Position numbers and translations under genes: made by a program. The notes below the pieces were generated by a model. The model saw only the letters and a program-made list of their open reading frames with translations, did not search any database and was not told the origin of the DNA. 64,000 nucleotides of DNA from Raffaelea ambrosiae (lineage: Eukaryota > Ascomycota > Sordariomycetes > Ophiostomatales > Ophiostomataceae), in NCBI GenBank assembly GCA_002778195.1, contig PCDI01000009.1:770725-834724 (forward strand), given 5' to 3'. Shown in pieces: positions 1 to 11,507 of the stretch. How positions within the stretch are numbered: position 1 is the stretch's first letter; each line of letters opens with the position of its first letter.

Positions 1-515
1 ATGTCGGACCAGGTGCAAGAGATTCTCGACATCCCCAGGGAGTTCGTCAAGGATGGCATGCAGTTCATCAACCGGTGCCAGAAGCGTACGTATTTTTCCC
101 GAGGATACCCTTCTGTCTGGGAAGGAGGTTGGATCGATGGGGGGAAACGGTACAAACCGTTGAAGAAACGTGACCACAAGACGTGACCCAAAGCGACCCA
201 AAGCGCGGGCCTCACAGACGACAAGACAGGAGTCATTGTGCCCACGGAAGCTGCGCATGGATTTGCTTGGGGATAGATCGCTTGCTAACACCTCTTTTCC
301 CTATAGCCGACTCCAAGGAGTTCCTCAAGATCAGCCAGGCCGTCGGCGTCGGTTTCCTCGTCATGGGCGCTGTGGGCTACTTTGTCAAGCTGAGTACGTT
401 GACCTGAAAGAGCGCGGGAGGAGATACAAACGGTTGAAAGAACCAAAGATATACTGACTGCGTGTTGTGCCTAGTCCACATCCCACTGAACAATATCCTT
501 GTTGGTGGCGCATAA
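1..515 (+). CDS. SSS1: Sec61/SecY translocon gamma subunit (3 exons)
   Basis: This small tail-anchored subunit of the ER Sec61 translocon clamps the channel during co-translational import. The exons are 1-85, 307-393 and 475-515, with introns of 221 and 81 bp, both opening GTACGT and ending in TAG. The spliced product is 70 residues, the usual family length. The sequence shows the amphipathic N-terminal part (DQVQEILDIPREFVKDG), the junction RCQK/PDSKEF, and a single membrane helix (about 36-56) ending FVKL/IHIPLNNILVGGA, which matches the conserved SecE/Sec61-gamma C-terminus. The ATG is the first base of the window, so the 5' UTR and promoter lie outside. The start is chosen because family members begin a few residues before the DQV-like segment. 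Identification is firm; the exon joins were placed by hand from splice consensus and reading phase. Confidence 0.95.
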
Positions 516-1213
516 GCGGATTGTGCTCTTTGGAACGACGCGATTTGGGGGGGCGCCGAGTCGGTTACCGGCACGGGAACGGAAGACGGGAGATCGAAAG
601 ACGGACATCGAAAAGCGAACAATACCACGGCCGAAGTTTTTTTGCTCTCTTTTCGGCGTCTTCAAATCGAAAAAAAAAGAGCGAAAGGAAGAACTGGGGA
701 CAGAGAAAGGCAGAACAGAACGTCTATACGTTCTTGTACGATTTCTTTAATCTTGCATACTGTCGTTGTAAACTGTCACTTGGAGCATGGGAGACCGAGG
801 GAAAGGGCGAGAATGACGGAGAAGCGGAAACCGAGGACACTATGCTTCTACAACAAACAAAATGCATATGGGAGCGCCGGACTGCATTATCGGATGGCGA
901 AGGATAAGGAGGGGGGAATGTGTGTATACAAATAGGATAAACAAAAAAAAAGGGATATCCAAAAACCAAACAAAAAATGAATACCATTACCAGCAGGAAA
1001 GCAAAGCCCAACGACTTCGGGGATGTGTGTCTTCTCGACTTTGTAAGGCGGACTGACTCTAGATCACTGCACGCTTCCCTGTGTGGTATCGTAAAAAACG
1101 TCTCTTTCGATATTCTAACGGGCTAGATTCTTTCAAATTTACAAATCCACTTACAGCCTCATCATATGGCAATCATATGTCTTAAATTCATCCTCCTCCC
1201 CCGCCCCTCTTCC
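516..1213. other. Convergent intergenic region between Sec61 gamma and the WD40 gene
   Basis: This 0.7-kb stretch holds the 3' ends of two convergent genes. It is A/G-rich with several A-runs (for example near 669 and 944) and has no supported coding sequence. Short ORFs here are low-complexity and resemble no protein. Confidence 0.7.
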
Positions 1214-3422
1214 TTACATCGCCCACCACGACGACGGCCCGCCCCGGGTCGCCTCCCACCCCGACAGTGGCTTGAGCTTGTCGTCGAACAGCCGCGTCTC
1301 CGACCACCCGATCTTGCCGTCGTGTGTGATCGCCGAGGAGTGCATCGAGCACGTCCCTAACTCCATGCTCTCGGCGTCAAATCCGGAGGCTACCATAACC
1401 GGCGCCGTCGGGTGCCAGCTGGCGTCCCGGACACACACCGGCCCGGACGTGTACCGCCGCATTCGCCGCCGCTGCTGGGCCGACTGGGGCGGTGGCCGCC
1501 GCCGGTAGCCCTCGAGGTCAAATGCCGGGTCCGGCGGCGCATCCTTGTCGACGTATTCGGTGGCGGCATCGGAAATGACAGCGTGGTTGGCGTCCCGGAC
1601 GTCAATGACGCCGGCGAGGGTGGCGTCCATGTTCCAGATGTACACCTTGCCCGAGTGGCTGGCCGAGTAGACGTAGCGGGCGTCGCTGCTGGCGGGCGGC
1701 GAGAAGTGGCAGCGGATGAGCGTGCGCTCGACGCGGTGGCCGCGGAAGGTGACGACCGAGTTGTCGTGCGGGTGCTTGAAGTAGAGGTCGTCGTTGTAGC
1801 GCTGGAAGCGGTAGTCGTACAGCGAGTAGCGCGTCAGCTGCGCCGGGTCGAGGCGCTCAAAGTCGGCATTGGTCATGGCCATGCGCAGGTCCCACAGGCG
1901 CATGGTCTGGTCCTTGCCGTTCGACAGGATGTAGCGGCCGTCACCCTTGCTGTCCAGATACGTGATGCCCTCGCAGTGGCCGACAAAGGCGCCCGCGGGC
2001 CGGCGGTCGCCCAGGCTGCGGCGGTCCCACACCTTGATGGTGGCGTCGTCGGAGCCCGAGTACAGCAGGTGCGGTGACGCCCGGTCGCCAAAGCACACGG
2101 CGTTGACGTCGCTGTCGTGGCCCTCGAGGTGGTGCAGCACGCGGCGCGACTCGATGTCGTACACAATGATGCTGCTGTCGTTGGTGCCGGCCACGAGCTC
2201 GCGGCCGTCGCCGGAAAAGCGCACCGAAAAGACGGCAAACGAGTACGACGAGCGCCCGTGGCCGTCGCCGCCTGACAGGTCCAACGAGTACGGGTCGCCC
2301 TCGTCGTTGGGGTCCGTGGGCGCCAGACACACCTGCGGCAGCATGGACGTGAAGGCCAGCCAGCGGTTGTCCGGGCTCAGCGAGGCGTCGGTCAGCGTCC
2401 AGCGGCCGGTCGGATGCACGACCGTCTTGTAGTGGCGCCATTCGTTGACGTTGGTCGTGTCGTACATGCGCACGACAAAGTCCTTGGTCGCGCTGTAGAA
2501 GAAATTGCCGTCGTCCGAGAATTGGCCCAGGTACACCGGCGACTTGTAGCGGATCACCATGTCGGCCTCCGTCGACGGCACCATCTCCTGTGCAATCATC
2601 TTCTGGTTGCGGCGCCGGTCCGCCGGCCGCACGCTCAGCCCCAGCTCACGGTCCAGCAGCCGCATCTGCACCGGCCGCACTTTTGTGCCCTCGTAGGCCC
2701 ACGTCCGCGCCCAGTCCGACGTGCCGAACACGCCCGAGTCCATCAGCTTGCGGCCCGCCTCGCTCGGCACCTTGGGGAACCGGTTCGGGTCGGGCGGCTG
2801 CCGTCGTCGCCGGTTGCGCCCACTGCGCAGGTCGTCGTCTTCGTAGTCGTGTGCGGCGCCCCAGCCGGCCACGCTGAAGAGCACGTTGTGCAGGCCCTCG
2901 CCGCGCAGCAACATGTTCACTTGGCGCTGCGTCAGGTATGGGGTGGGCCGGCCTGGTGGTGATGTCAGTCACTTATCTCTCAGAAGGTGAAGCCGTGGGG
3001 AGAGGGATATGCGCCGGGTTCTCACCTTCGTCGACAAAGTAGTTATCGTCGTCCTCGTCGCCTTCGTCGCCCTCGTCGTCCTCGTTGTCATCGTCGTCGT
3101 CCTCATCCTGGCCGTCTTCGTCCCCCTCCTCGTCCTCGTCGCCACCTTCGGCATCTGTTCGGTCGGTCAGCTTACAAACCCAAAGTCACGAGACTACGGC
3201 CCGATCCTCGGAGAGCAAGCAGTAGAAGCAGAACTGACCATGGTACTCATCATCGTCGTCATCGTCGTCTTCGTTGTGGCCGCTGCCTATGTCGACCAGC
3301 GTATATGCCGGTCCGTCGCCGCCGGCAAAGAGTGCGCCTTGCATGAGATCCAGCATGTCATCGGCATTCAACTCTATTGGGTCATTGCCGCCTTCCCCGT
3401 CAGAAGAGAGTGGCGCTGACAT
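1214..3422 (-). CDS. WD40-repeat protein, DCAF11/LEC14B-like (3 exons)
   Basis: This is a probable substrate receptor of a CUL4-DDB1 ubiquitin ligase, by family analogy with human DCAF11 and plant LEC14B. The exons are 3422-3239, 3154-3026 and 2952-1214; the introns (84 and 73 bp) have GTCAGT and GTGAGA donors. The product is 683 residues. Residues 1-105 are acidic, with long Asp/Glu runs, and lead into YLTQRQVNMLLRGEG, a signature of the family. WD repeats span about 270-640. Two blades end VWDRR and LWDLR, the WDxR motif that DCAFs use to contact DDB1. A longer reading to 3467 would need a TTG start, so the ATG at 3422 is used. The gene is convergent with Sec61 gamma. The family is clear; the CUL4 role is inference. 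Confidence 0.9.
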
Positions 3423-5579
3423 GGCCGCAGAGGTAAGGGGGCGCGTGCGGACGTTGATGCTCAACAAGGGTAGCGCGGTTGTTGTGTCACGAAGTACAGG
3501 GTATGGGGCGGTTGTTGCTTCTGCTGCTCCAAGTGTCTCAACTTCTCGGCTTCTTCTGAGAACGGGCAGCCACTTAGAGTAGCGTGATAGGCAGAGAAAG
3601 ACAGCCCTGGGTTTGACAGTGGTGAGACACGAATTCTACACTGGGGGACAAATCGGCGATGAGACAACGAGAGAAGTGAACAGGGGCTGGCAAAAGAGCC
3701 AAAGTCATCACGGATAAGGAAAAACAAAAAGACAGTATGTCGTTTGTCTTCCTTTTTTTTCAAACAGGAAACCACAGTAATCAGTTATTCAGCGGATAAG
3801 GAAGGCGCGGATGACGGCTTTCTCGAGAAGGAAGCCCTCTGCCGATGAAACTGCGGGGGAGACAGAGCGCCAGCAGCCAATAGCTAGTTAGTAGCCAAAA
3901 TTATCCCACCTTCGCCATACAGGCTTTCCAGCCTTATCTCCGGGCTCTTAACAGCGGACTGTCCGTAATATGATATAAATCCCGGACGCATTAGTTAGTT
4001 ACTGTATAAGGGTACTGTATATGGGAGACATATGAGAGACAGCACGCAAGGCCTTTGTCAAGTGGTCGCCGTCCTGAGCTGTGCTGAAATATGCGAAGCG
4101 GTCAAGTATACGCGAGGTGTGTCTGACTTGAGTCAAGGGGGCAGCGACCCGATGGCCAGGACCAGTGGACTGGGGTAGGCTCTGCACGGGTCTGCGGCCA
4201 ATACGAGTAGACAGCCGTGGCTTTGTTTGGTGCCGGGGCCTTTGTCGTCCGCAGCCTTGCGTGTGGTACAGTCAAGGACCACCACGCTGGAGTCGAGCCG
4301 TTGAGATACGCGAAAACAGAAAGCAGAAAACAGGAAACAGAAGCAGAAAGACGCATAGAGACACCGGCAGGTGCGAGCGACAGGAGGCGTCAGAGGCAGG
4401 CAAGAGACAGACAGAAATATCCAGAAACGTTCGTCCTTGACGTTTCCCGCCAAGTCTGCGGTTACACCATTGCCATTGCCTCCCTCAGCGTCTCGCCACG
4501 CGATACATCCCATCTGCTTGTCTGGCCAGTGAGACAGACGTCCAGGAGAGGAAGGGGACCGTCGATGGCGCCACACAGCTTGCTGCGGGAATCGAAAACG
4601 GGGAAGCAGAAACACACGGGTGCAGTTGCGTGGCTAAAAAACTGGTGTCTCTCTTTTCTCCTTCCGGCCTGTTACACGACAGAAGTCTCAGAGGAAACCT
4701 GCGCAATTTGCCCTCCGTTCGTGCCTCCCAAAGACCACTCCAGCCTGTCCATCCACGCTGAATCGTCCGGCGGGAACTGTGCAGCCGACGATGCGCCATC
4801 GAAGGGGAAGGGGACATCACGACCCTAGAACATATATCATTCGAAGCAGTGGCGCATATGGCCGTCGGTATGCAGGCGGCCGTACTACGTAAACACCCGG
4901 TATTGGTAGAACCTCCGCCTCCTTCATCCTAGTTGCCACTTCATCTTCTCCCCTTTCAGACCCGCTTTACCCCCGATCCGAAACATCACGATCTGATGCA
5001 GTCTCCAGAGATCGGAATCCGCTGGGGCCATTTGGCCTCATTTTGGCGGTCGGTTCTATGTTGTCTTGCCTTCTTGTCTCACCGCTCCCTGTTCTTGAGA
5101 CGTTGTACACGCACGAGGCACTTTTCTGCTTGCATGAGCGTCCAGCCACGTGAAAAAAAGAAACAAACGCACACAAGACAAGTGAGGATTCTTCCGCTGA
5201 GAGAGAGGCCTGCTCGGTGAACTGGTTGGCCAATTGGTGGCCATGCCCACCGCCAACGCGGCCAGAGACACCAGAAACACCAAAGACGCCACACACGCAA
5301 GCACACAGGGTGGGAAGAGAGACAGGGTTGACAGGCTAACAGGAGGGAGAGAGAGGCAGAGGAGAACAGAGAGACAGACGGACCACAAGGGCCAAAAGGA
5401 AGAAAAAAAATCGCCGTTTAACGCGACATGTGAGACACACAGGGCAATGGCGTGTTGTCTCTCAGGCGCGAATTTTTCGTTTGAACAGGCTAGCTAGACT
5501 AGCAGAACAAGTGCGTTTCTATTGCTTTTGTTTTTGAGTGATCAAGCAGGCCCTTCTTGATCGGGGGGAGTGATCTCGG
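3423..5579. other. Intergenic region, no gene recognised
   Basis: This 2.2-kb stretch lies upstream of the WD40 gene and downstream of the DUF7704 gene, both on the minus strand. It holds several A/G-rich blocks (for example 4310-4420 and 5150-5410). ORFs of up to about 200 codons exist on both strands, but they are low-complexity, overlap each other and show no domain signature. A short TATA-like string (GATATAAATC) lies near 3971. Confidence 0.6.
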
Positions 5580-6341
5580 TTACTTGGTCTTGTCTGCTGC
5601 GGCAACTGGCGCCGGCTTGTTGGGGCCAAACAGGCCCAGCAGATATGATATTCTTGTCAGAGCAAGGAAGGTCTGGCGGGTCAGCTAAGGCACGAGGAGA
5701 GGGTTGCAAGCAGAGCTACACATGAGTTTCAAAGTAGAGGGCTGCAGAGCAGGAGGGGGGTTGCCAGAGCTGGCAACCGGAGAGGGTGCTTCAAGAAAAG
5801 GAAAGAATAGACGAGGGGCGAATGATTTCAGAACTTTCAGAGCTCAGACAGAGGGTGCTGGATCATCGTCGGGCAAGATCCGGGTTTGATCTATTGCATT
5901 GTCTTTGCTTTTGTTTTTTTGAAATTGCTTTGCTTCATCTTCCTTTGTACGCACCGTGATACCAATGTTGCCCCAGGTCATTGCGTTCCACGCGGCTAGG
6001 TCCAGGAAGCGATCGCGGCCCAGGGTCACGATGGTCAGGCCGACATGGCCCACGTCGGCTACCAGCAGCGCCACCAGGTAGTTGCGCACAACCTTGGCTT
6101 CGGTGCTCGTGTACAGGACCGCCACGCCGACCATGAACAGCAGGCCATAGGCATTGCCCAGCTGCTGCGCCACGAGGCGGCTATGGTCGGATGCAGCAGC
6201 AGAAGACGGAATTGCCTCAGCCAGCTGCTCACCAATAAACCAGTCGGGTGCAAAGAGCGCGGGCAGACAGCCACTGATCAGGGTGATCGGCTCGAACACG
6301 GTGAAGACAACCCGGGGAAAGGTCGGTAGCTGAGCAGCCAT
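5580..6341 (-). CDS. Small integral membrane protein, DUF7704-like (2 exons)
   Basis: The function is unknown; it belongs to a fungal family of short four-helix membrane proteins. The exons are 6341-5955 and 5672-5580, with a 282-bp intron (GTGCGT donor, CCAG acceptor preceded by GCTGAC). The product is 159 residues. Hydrophobic segments lie at about 10-30, 57-75, 83-105 and 115-145. Characteristic stretches are FYR-like PRVVFTVFEPI near the N-terminus, then WNAMTWGNIGIT, joined by splicing to TFLALTRISYLLGLFG and a short polar tail. Reading through the intron instead gives a charged tail that lacks the last helix, which is why splicing is preferred. The start is the only ATG before the first helix. 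Family assignment rests on the WNAM-WGN and RISYLLGLFG segments and is from memory. No functional context is evident. Confidence 0.78.
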
Positions 6342-6435
6342 GGCGACGGGTTAGGCGGCAAGGGTAGAGCAGACCAAGCAGATCAAGCAGGGTAACTAGT
6401 ACGAATACACTGTAAGACACAAGGGCAGGCAGTCA

Positions 6436-6488
6436 GGGTAGGCGAGCAGGGTAGGGCGAGCAGGGTAGGGCGAGCAGAGCAGGGCGGG
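6436..6488. repeat. 14-bp tandem repeat, about 3.5 units
   Basis: Consecutive units of AGCAGGGTAGGGCG, with variants at both ends, lie about 100 bp upstream of the DUF7704 start codon, in its probable promoter or 5' UTR. Confidence 0.75.
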
Positions 6489-8771
6489 TGGCGTCGACGG
6501 GGCACAAGTGGGCGAGTGCGTTGGTATTACGAGGAGCCGAGCTGAGGCCAGCGGTGCCCGGGGTTGGGCTCGATTGGGGAACAGGCCGCGGCCTTGCTTG
6601 ATGGTGTACTCGCAGGAAGCACGAAGAGCGAACGAATGGGAGTGTGCGGCGGTAAGGGTTGGGTGTCCAAGGCGTTCCGGATGCTGGTGGCCAAGGAGGT
6701 CACGGTGGTGGTCAAGAAGGGTGGTCCAGGTGTGGTAACTAGGCGTGCGCGCATACGCTATGCGTGTAGATGCGTGCTGCGCGAGATACGGTGGGCGTGC
6801 TGCTGGGCAGGACCAGAGAAGACGTGCGTGTGGTGTTGTATGCGAGTGTGGTCTGCAGGTGTTGTGTGGTGTGCGAATGTGGTCTCTGTGCAAGATGGAC
6901 AAAGTGGCCTGGCAGAGATACCTTTTTTATTTTTATTTGATTTTTTCCATACAGGAGATGCAGTGCAGAAGGTCCATAGCGGGGGCCTTGGCAAATAGGG
7001 GAGGTGCCAAACGGTGCCACAGTGGATCACGGGCCTTTTCAGCCGAGAAATGGCTTGCGTCTTCGCCCGCCCGCCCGTCAGAAGCTATCAGGCTTACCCT
7101 GCGTAGTATGCTCCTATCCGGCTCCACCACACCGAGCTGTGAAGATCTTACATAGTACTACCGTGCAAGAGGGAAAGGCGAGGACACTAAAAGACGGTCC
7201 AAAGCAAAAGATGCATAGTATTGCCATCTCTACGACAGTGCAGAATGCGTGCAGCACCATCACACGCTGGGGAGAGCTGGCCTTCGCGGACTAGCGGCAG
7301 ACAACACCCGAGACCTTTTGCCTCGTGAATCTCTCAGGCCCGCCTCCACCTCCCCTATCTCGATCGTCGGGGCTGGCCAGCGGACGCCTCTTCGGAGGAT
7401 GCGCAGAGTTTGCTCTAGCTCGCCGCAGACACACCTGCAGGACCCGTCTCGATGTGATCGCGCAGCGGGCTGGGGACGGGCTGAAGTGGTTCGAGCAGAC
7501 TGGGAGTGAGCTGTGGTTGAGTGGTTGAGTGGTTGAGGGGGGTCGAGGTGTGGGAGGACGTGTGGTGTGGTGTTGCGGGTTGTTTGCTGTTCGCTGTGTG
7601 CTGTTCGGCGGTCGTCCGCAGCTCGTCATTTTGGCAGTGCGTTCGGGCTGTCGACTTTGGTGTTTCTGGATTGTGGCAGTTGGTAAGCCTTTCGGAGATT
7701 TGGTAATAGCTAACTAGTCAATACATGGTCAGATACGTTGCACTCTGCGGGCGTCCAGAGAATGCCATTGCCTAGTGGCCTGTTCTCACGGTCGCTCCTT
7801 CCTTCACTCGCTCCCGCCCTCACATCTGCTGCACCTGCACCTGGAAATTGGAGGGGCCACAGGACAAGGCCCCGCAACCAAGGGATGCTACTAGGCCAGA
7901 CAGGGACTGCTTCAGCGGGCTGCCCCCGGCAGACGGCACTACTGTGCGGACCACCATCACAGCATGATAGTGCGGGTTTGCGTCGACGGCAGCCGCCCAA
8001 TCTCTACCCCTCATTGTTATCGCGCCCCAGCTGAAGCGGCGTTCTAGACTGGCCTCTTCTGTATTAGTGCACGGCCGCCGCAGCTCATGATTTGCCCGCT
8101 GCTGGTGCAATGGCGACCCTGCATTACGGGGGGTGCGCGGGTGAGGAAGGTGCGATGCAGGTGTGAGGAAAGTGCAACCCAGTGCTGTAGGACTGCCAGA
8201 CCGGCCAGCCAGGACTACCAGGACTGCCAGCGAGATCTTAACGCCTTCGATATACGCCGCCATTCTCGCCTGGTTGGCATCTTATTGGTGCCTTCCGGCC
8301 CTCCTGCTGTTTCTGTGCTTTTTTCTGCTTTTCTGCGTTCTGCTATTTTGCTCTTCTATCTTGTCCCAGTCGCGCCTTCCCTCTATCTCCACTCGCTGTT
8401 GTCCCCCATTTATTTTATTCCATTTGGATTTTCCATGTTCTGTTGGCATGGGTTTTCACGTGTAGCCCACCAGCCCAAGGCACGGCATGTTCCAGGCCAA
8501 CCCTTGCTTTCTAATTTTTTAAATAGAAAAGGGAAAGAATCCGCGGCCGAGCCCTTTTCCCCCCCTTGCCGCGCCTCTGCCCGTCCTCTCGTTCCTCTTC
8601 CCAGTCTTCCGTCCATCGTCCTCGCTCGTCCACCGCCTCGTCTGCCGGGCTGCGGGAGGTTCTAGCCAATCCTGCTGGTCATCCTGCTGCTGGCTCTCTG
8701 AGGCATAGACGCTCTTGCCAGGCGGAAAGCCCGACCGACAGACGCCAGGCCAGAAGACGGCCCCAGACTGG

Positions 8772-8843
8772 CCCCAAAGACCCCAAAGACCCCAAAGACC
8801 CCAAAGACCCAAAAGACCCAAAAGACCCAAAAGACCCAAAAGA
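8772..8843. repeat. 9-bp tandem repeat in two phases (8 units)
   Basis: Four units of CCCCAAAGA (8772-8807) are followed without a break by four units of CCCAAAAGA (8808-8843). The unit length is a multiple of three, so every frame stays open; one frame reads Pro-Lys-Asp repeats. The array is about 0.7 kb upstream of the Myb gene start, possibly within its leader. Confidence 0.85.
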
Positions 8844-8989
8844 CCGCCAGAGACCCTAAAAGGCCCCAAAGAGCAAGCAGCTGAAAAAGTCTTAAAAAAC
8901 AAAATAACCGAAAAAGCAATACAATCAACCACCACCACCGCTGCAGGAGCCTCTTCACTCGCCCTCGGACCTGTCGCCTCAACACGCTC

Positions 8990-9525
8990 TCACACGACCT
9001 GTGTGTCTCGCTCGCTCGTTTTCTCGCTCGCCGCCTCTCAGCACCTCTCAGCGTCTCTCTGGCCCGCTCGCTGCGATATATCGAGGCCTTGCTGACCCGC
9101 CTCGCTCTGTCCTCTCGTTTTCTCCACGGCCAGCCGCACCCCTGCTCTCGCTTGCTCGCGTCTCTCTTTCTGCCTCCCCCCGTCCTTGCTCTGCCCTCAC
9201 TCTTTCTTTTTTCCTCTTTGCTTGCTTTTTCTGCCCTTCTTTATTCTTTTCCCGTCTGTCCTCTCCCGCCCTGCCCTTGCCCGTCTCTCACTGGCTGGCT
9301 TGTGTCTCCTCAGCACGGCCGTCTTGTCAAATTAATTCTCCTTCTTTCTACTTCTTCCTTTTGCATCTTTCTTCCCTCCTCCCCCCCCCCTCGCTCTCTC
9401 TTTTCTCTCGCTTCCTCCCACGTCCCCCAGCTACAAGCCCCTTGTTTTCCTCGCAGCCCCGTCTCTGCTCGCTCGACCTCGCACCAACGGGACTCTCAAT
9501 GTCCCTCCTCTCCCCCCCTCCAGCC
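8990..9525 (+). promoter_or_regulatory. Pyrimidine-rich leader of the Myb gene
   Basis: This half-kilobase is dominated by C/T, including TCTCTC and C-runs such as the C10 near 9379, and ends just before the ATG at 9537. CT-rich tracts next to the transcription start are common in fungal promoters. Assignment as core promoter or 5' UTR is inference, and no transcription start can be fixed from the sequence. Confidence 0.5.
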
Positions 9526-9536
9526 ATTGCTGCAAC

Positions 9537-11507
9537 ATGGCGACAAACACCATGGCCACCATCGAGCCGCGGTTGATACACCTGCTCAACGGCAACGACC
9601 CCAAAGACCAGCTCCCGTCCATCCACAGCACCCTCGGCGGCCCCAGCAGCCCCGAAGATGCCAATGCCCTGCTGCTACCGCCGCTCGAACTAGCCCACCC
9701 CGAGTCTGGCGTCCCGGCCCCGGGCACCGTCGCTCAGCAGCTTTCGCAACACCAGCAACAGGCCACCTCGGCCACTTCCACAAATGCAGCCTTCACCCTC
9801 TCCGCCAATCCTGACGATCCTCTGTCGGCAGCTGCGGCCGCCTCTGCTTCCGTCATTGGCAAGCGGCCCCGCGTCCTGCCGCACACAGAGGAGCTTATCC
9901 AGCTCCCCCAGCCACTCAAGAAGCAGAAGTCCACCCAGCAAGTCGGCTCACTTGTCCGCCACTTCCCTCCCATCATCAGCGGGCTCCATGAGCCGCCGCC
10001 GAATGCGGCCGTGTTCCCTCCTATTGCTTCTGCCGATTTTGACGCCGACCAGACACGCAGCAGAGGTTCACTAACACAAGACTACCACAACAGTGGAGCT
10101 TCTGGGACGGCAAACAACAGTGCTTCGGCGGGCTATCTCTACGATGGCATGCTGTCCGGGACAGGTACGACCATGGCTGCCGAGCCAGACAGGCTCGAAG
10201 CCCTGTCGCCGTCTGCCATTGCCCCTTCCTCGGCTGTAGCACAGGGCATGGGAGGCCCCGCATTAATGACTCCCACAACGCCGGGACAGTTGGCCAATCC
10301 GTCGACCCCGACTCGGTCTTTGGCCGGAGAAACAGCAGGAACACCACCAGCGCTGTCAGAATCCTCGTCCGCCTCGGCCCTATCGAAACAGAAGAGACGA
10401 GCGACTAAGCCCCGCCGGCGATGGACCGACGAGGAAACCAACCAGCTGCTGCTTGGTGTCAGCCGCCACGGACTGGGCAAATGGACCGCTATCCTCGAAG
10501 ACCCCGACTTTTCCTTCAGCAACCGCTCTGCCGGCGATCTCAAGGACCGTTTCCGCACCTGCTGCCCCGACGAGCTCCGTGGGAAGCTTAGGGGTGGCGG
10601 CGACCACCGCTCTGGCTCACACAGTTCTGCATCCTCGATGGGCCCGTCCGCGTCCGCGCCGTCCTCCGCTGCAGCGAGTCGTCTCAAGACAAAAACGAGC
10701 CTCTCCCTCGAGGACATCCTGATTGAGTCCGACGAGCAATCCGGCCGCTACAGCCAAACTGCTGACACAGATCCCTCCGTGGCCTCGCCATCTGACGCGC
10801 CCAAGTCTCGCAAGCGCCGCGTCCACCGTCGCAACATGGAGGACATGGTCAAGCTTGGCATCCATGGCCCGTTCAAAAAGTCCGAGCGTCGTGAAAGACG
10901 CCCCTTCACAGAACAGGACGATCGTGAGATCCTAGAGGGCCTTCAGATCTATGGGCCCGCCTGGACTAAGATCCACCGCCACCCCACATTCAGTCTGTCC
11001 AGCCGTCAGCCCACAGACCTTCGAGACCGTGTCAGAAACAAATACCCCGAAACCTATGCCAACATTGAGAAAGGCATCTTCCCCACAATGCCGCCAGAGC
11101 TGGAGCTGGTCCATAATAGCTCCGGAAGCACGGGTTCTGGGGGTGGTGCTGATCACTCTCTCAATTCAACAACGGCTTCTCGACCTATGGAACCAGCTGT
11201 TAGCACGACAATGGAGACGTCTCTGACAGCAGGGATAGCTCACACTTCTCACATGGGCTATCCGTCCGGCTCGCGCGAAGCTCTTCCCCGGCGTCCGCAT
11301 ATGTCTGCTCATCGTGGCCGCAACGAGCCTTTGGACGCGCACGATCCGTCTGAATTTGATATGAACGATTCGTCTAATTCGGCCTTTCTTGGAAACATGG
11401 GCGAAATGGGTATTTCACGTCTCCTCTTGGATGATACCAGCCCCCCTAACAATTCACGATCAGACGGAGTCCTTGAGCTCTCGTGGAGCTCGCCTGTCTC
11501 CTCCTAA
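9537..11507 (+). CDS. TAY1: Two-Myb telomere/promoter-binding protein, Tay1/Teb1-like
   Basis: A probable nuclear double-stranded DNA-binding protein related to Yarrowia Tay1 and fission yeast Teb1, which bind TTAGGG-like telomeric or AACCCT promoter sequences. It is a single uninterrupted ORF of 656 residues. Myb domain 1 (about 293-350) contains RRRWTDEETNQLLLGVSRHG and ends RSAGDLKDRFRTCCP. Myb domain 2 (about 454-515) contains RRPFTEQDDREILEGLQIYG and ends RQPTDLRDRVRNKYP. Both carry the LKDRFR/LRDRVR recognition-helix pattern of telobox Myb proteins. A basic run, KSRKRRVHRRN (about 421), is a likely nuclear signal. The flanks are Ser/Thr/Pro/Ala-rich and disordered. The first ATG is used; a second in-frame ATG lies five codons on. 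The two-domain architecture supports the family; orthology and target sites are inference. Confidence 0.88.
   Translation: MATNTMATIEPRLIHLLNGNDPKDQLPSIHSTLGGPSSPEDANALLLPPLELAHPESGVPAPGTVAQQLSQHQQQATSATSTNAAFTLSANPDDPLSAAAAASASVIGKRPRVLPHTEELIQLPQPLKKQKSTQQVGSLVRHFPPIISGLHEPPPNAAVFPPIASADFDADQTRSRGSLTQDYHNSGASGTANNSASAGYLYDGMLSGTGTTMAAEPDRLEALSPSAIAPSSAVAQGMGGPALMTPTTPGQLANPSTPTRSLAGETAGTPPALSESSSASALSKQKRRATKPRRRWTDEETNQLLLGVSRHGLGKWTAILEDPDFSFSNRSAGDLKDRFRTCCPDELRGKLRGGGDHRSGSHSSASSMGPSASAPSSAAASRLKTKTSLSLEDILIESDEQSGRYSQTADTDPSVASPSDAPKSRKRRVHRRNMEDMVKLGIHGPFKKSERRERRPFTEQDDREILEGLQIYGPAWTKIHRHPTFSLSSRQPTDLRDRVRNKYPETYANIEKGIFPTMPPELELVHNSSGSTGSGGGADHSLNSTTASRPMEPAVSTTMETSLTAGIAHTSHMGYPSGSREALPRRPHMSAHRGRNEPLDAHDPSEFDMNDSSNSAFLGNMGEMGISRLLLDDTSPPNNSRSDGVLELSWSSPVSS

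Larger units (their letters stand above)
6342..9536. other. Long divergent intergenic region, no gene recognised
   Basis: This 3.2-kb stretch separates the minus-strand DUF7704 gene from the plus-strand Myb gene, so it holds both promoters. It contains a 14-bp repeat (6436-6488), an 8-bp GTGGTTGA-type repeat near 7513-7538, a 9-bp repeat array (8772-8843) and a pyrimidine-rich block next to the Myb start. ORFs of up to about 240 codons are pyrimidine-tract translations (Ser/Leu/Pro-rich) and are not credible genes. Confidence 0.6.

Noticed and set aside
3423..3467. Upstream extension of the WD40 protein to 3467
   Set aside because: The extension begins with TTG; the first in-frame ATG is at 3422 and fits the family.
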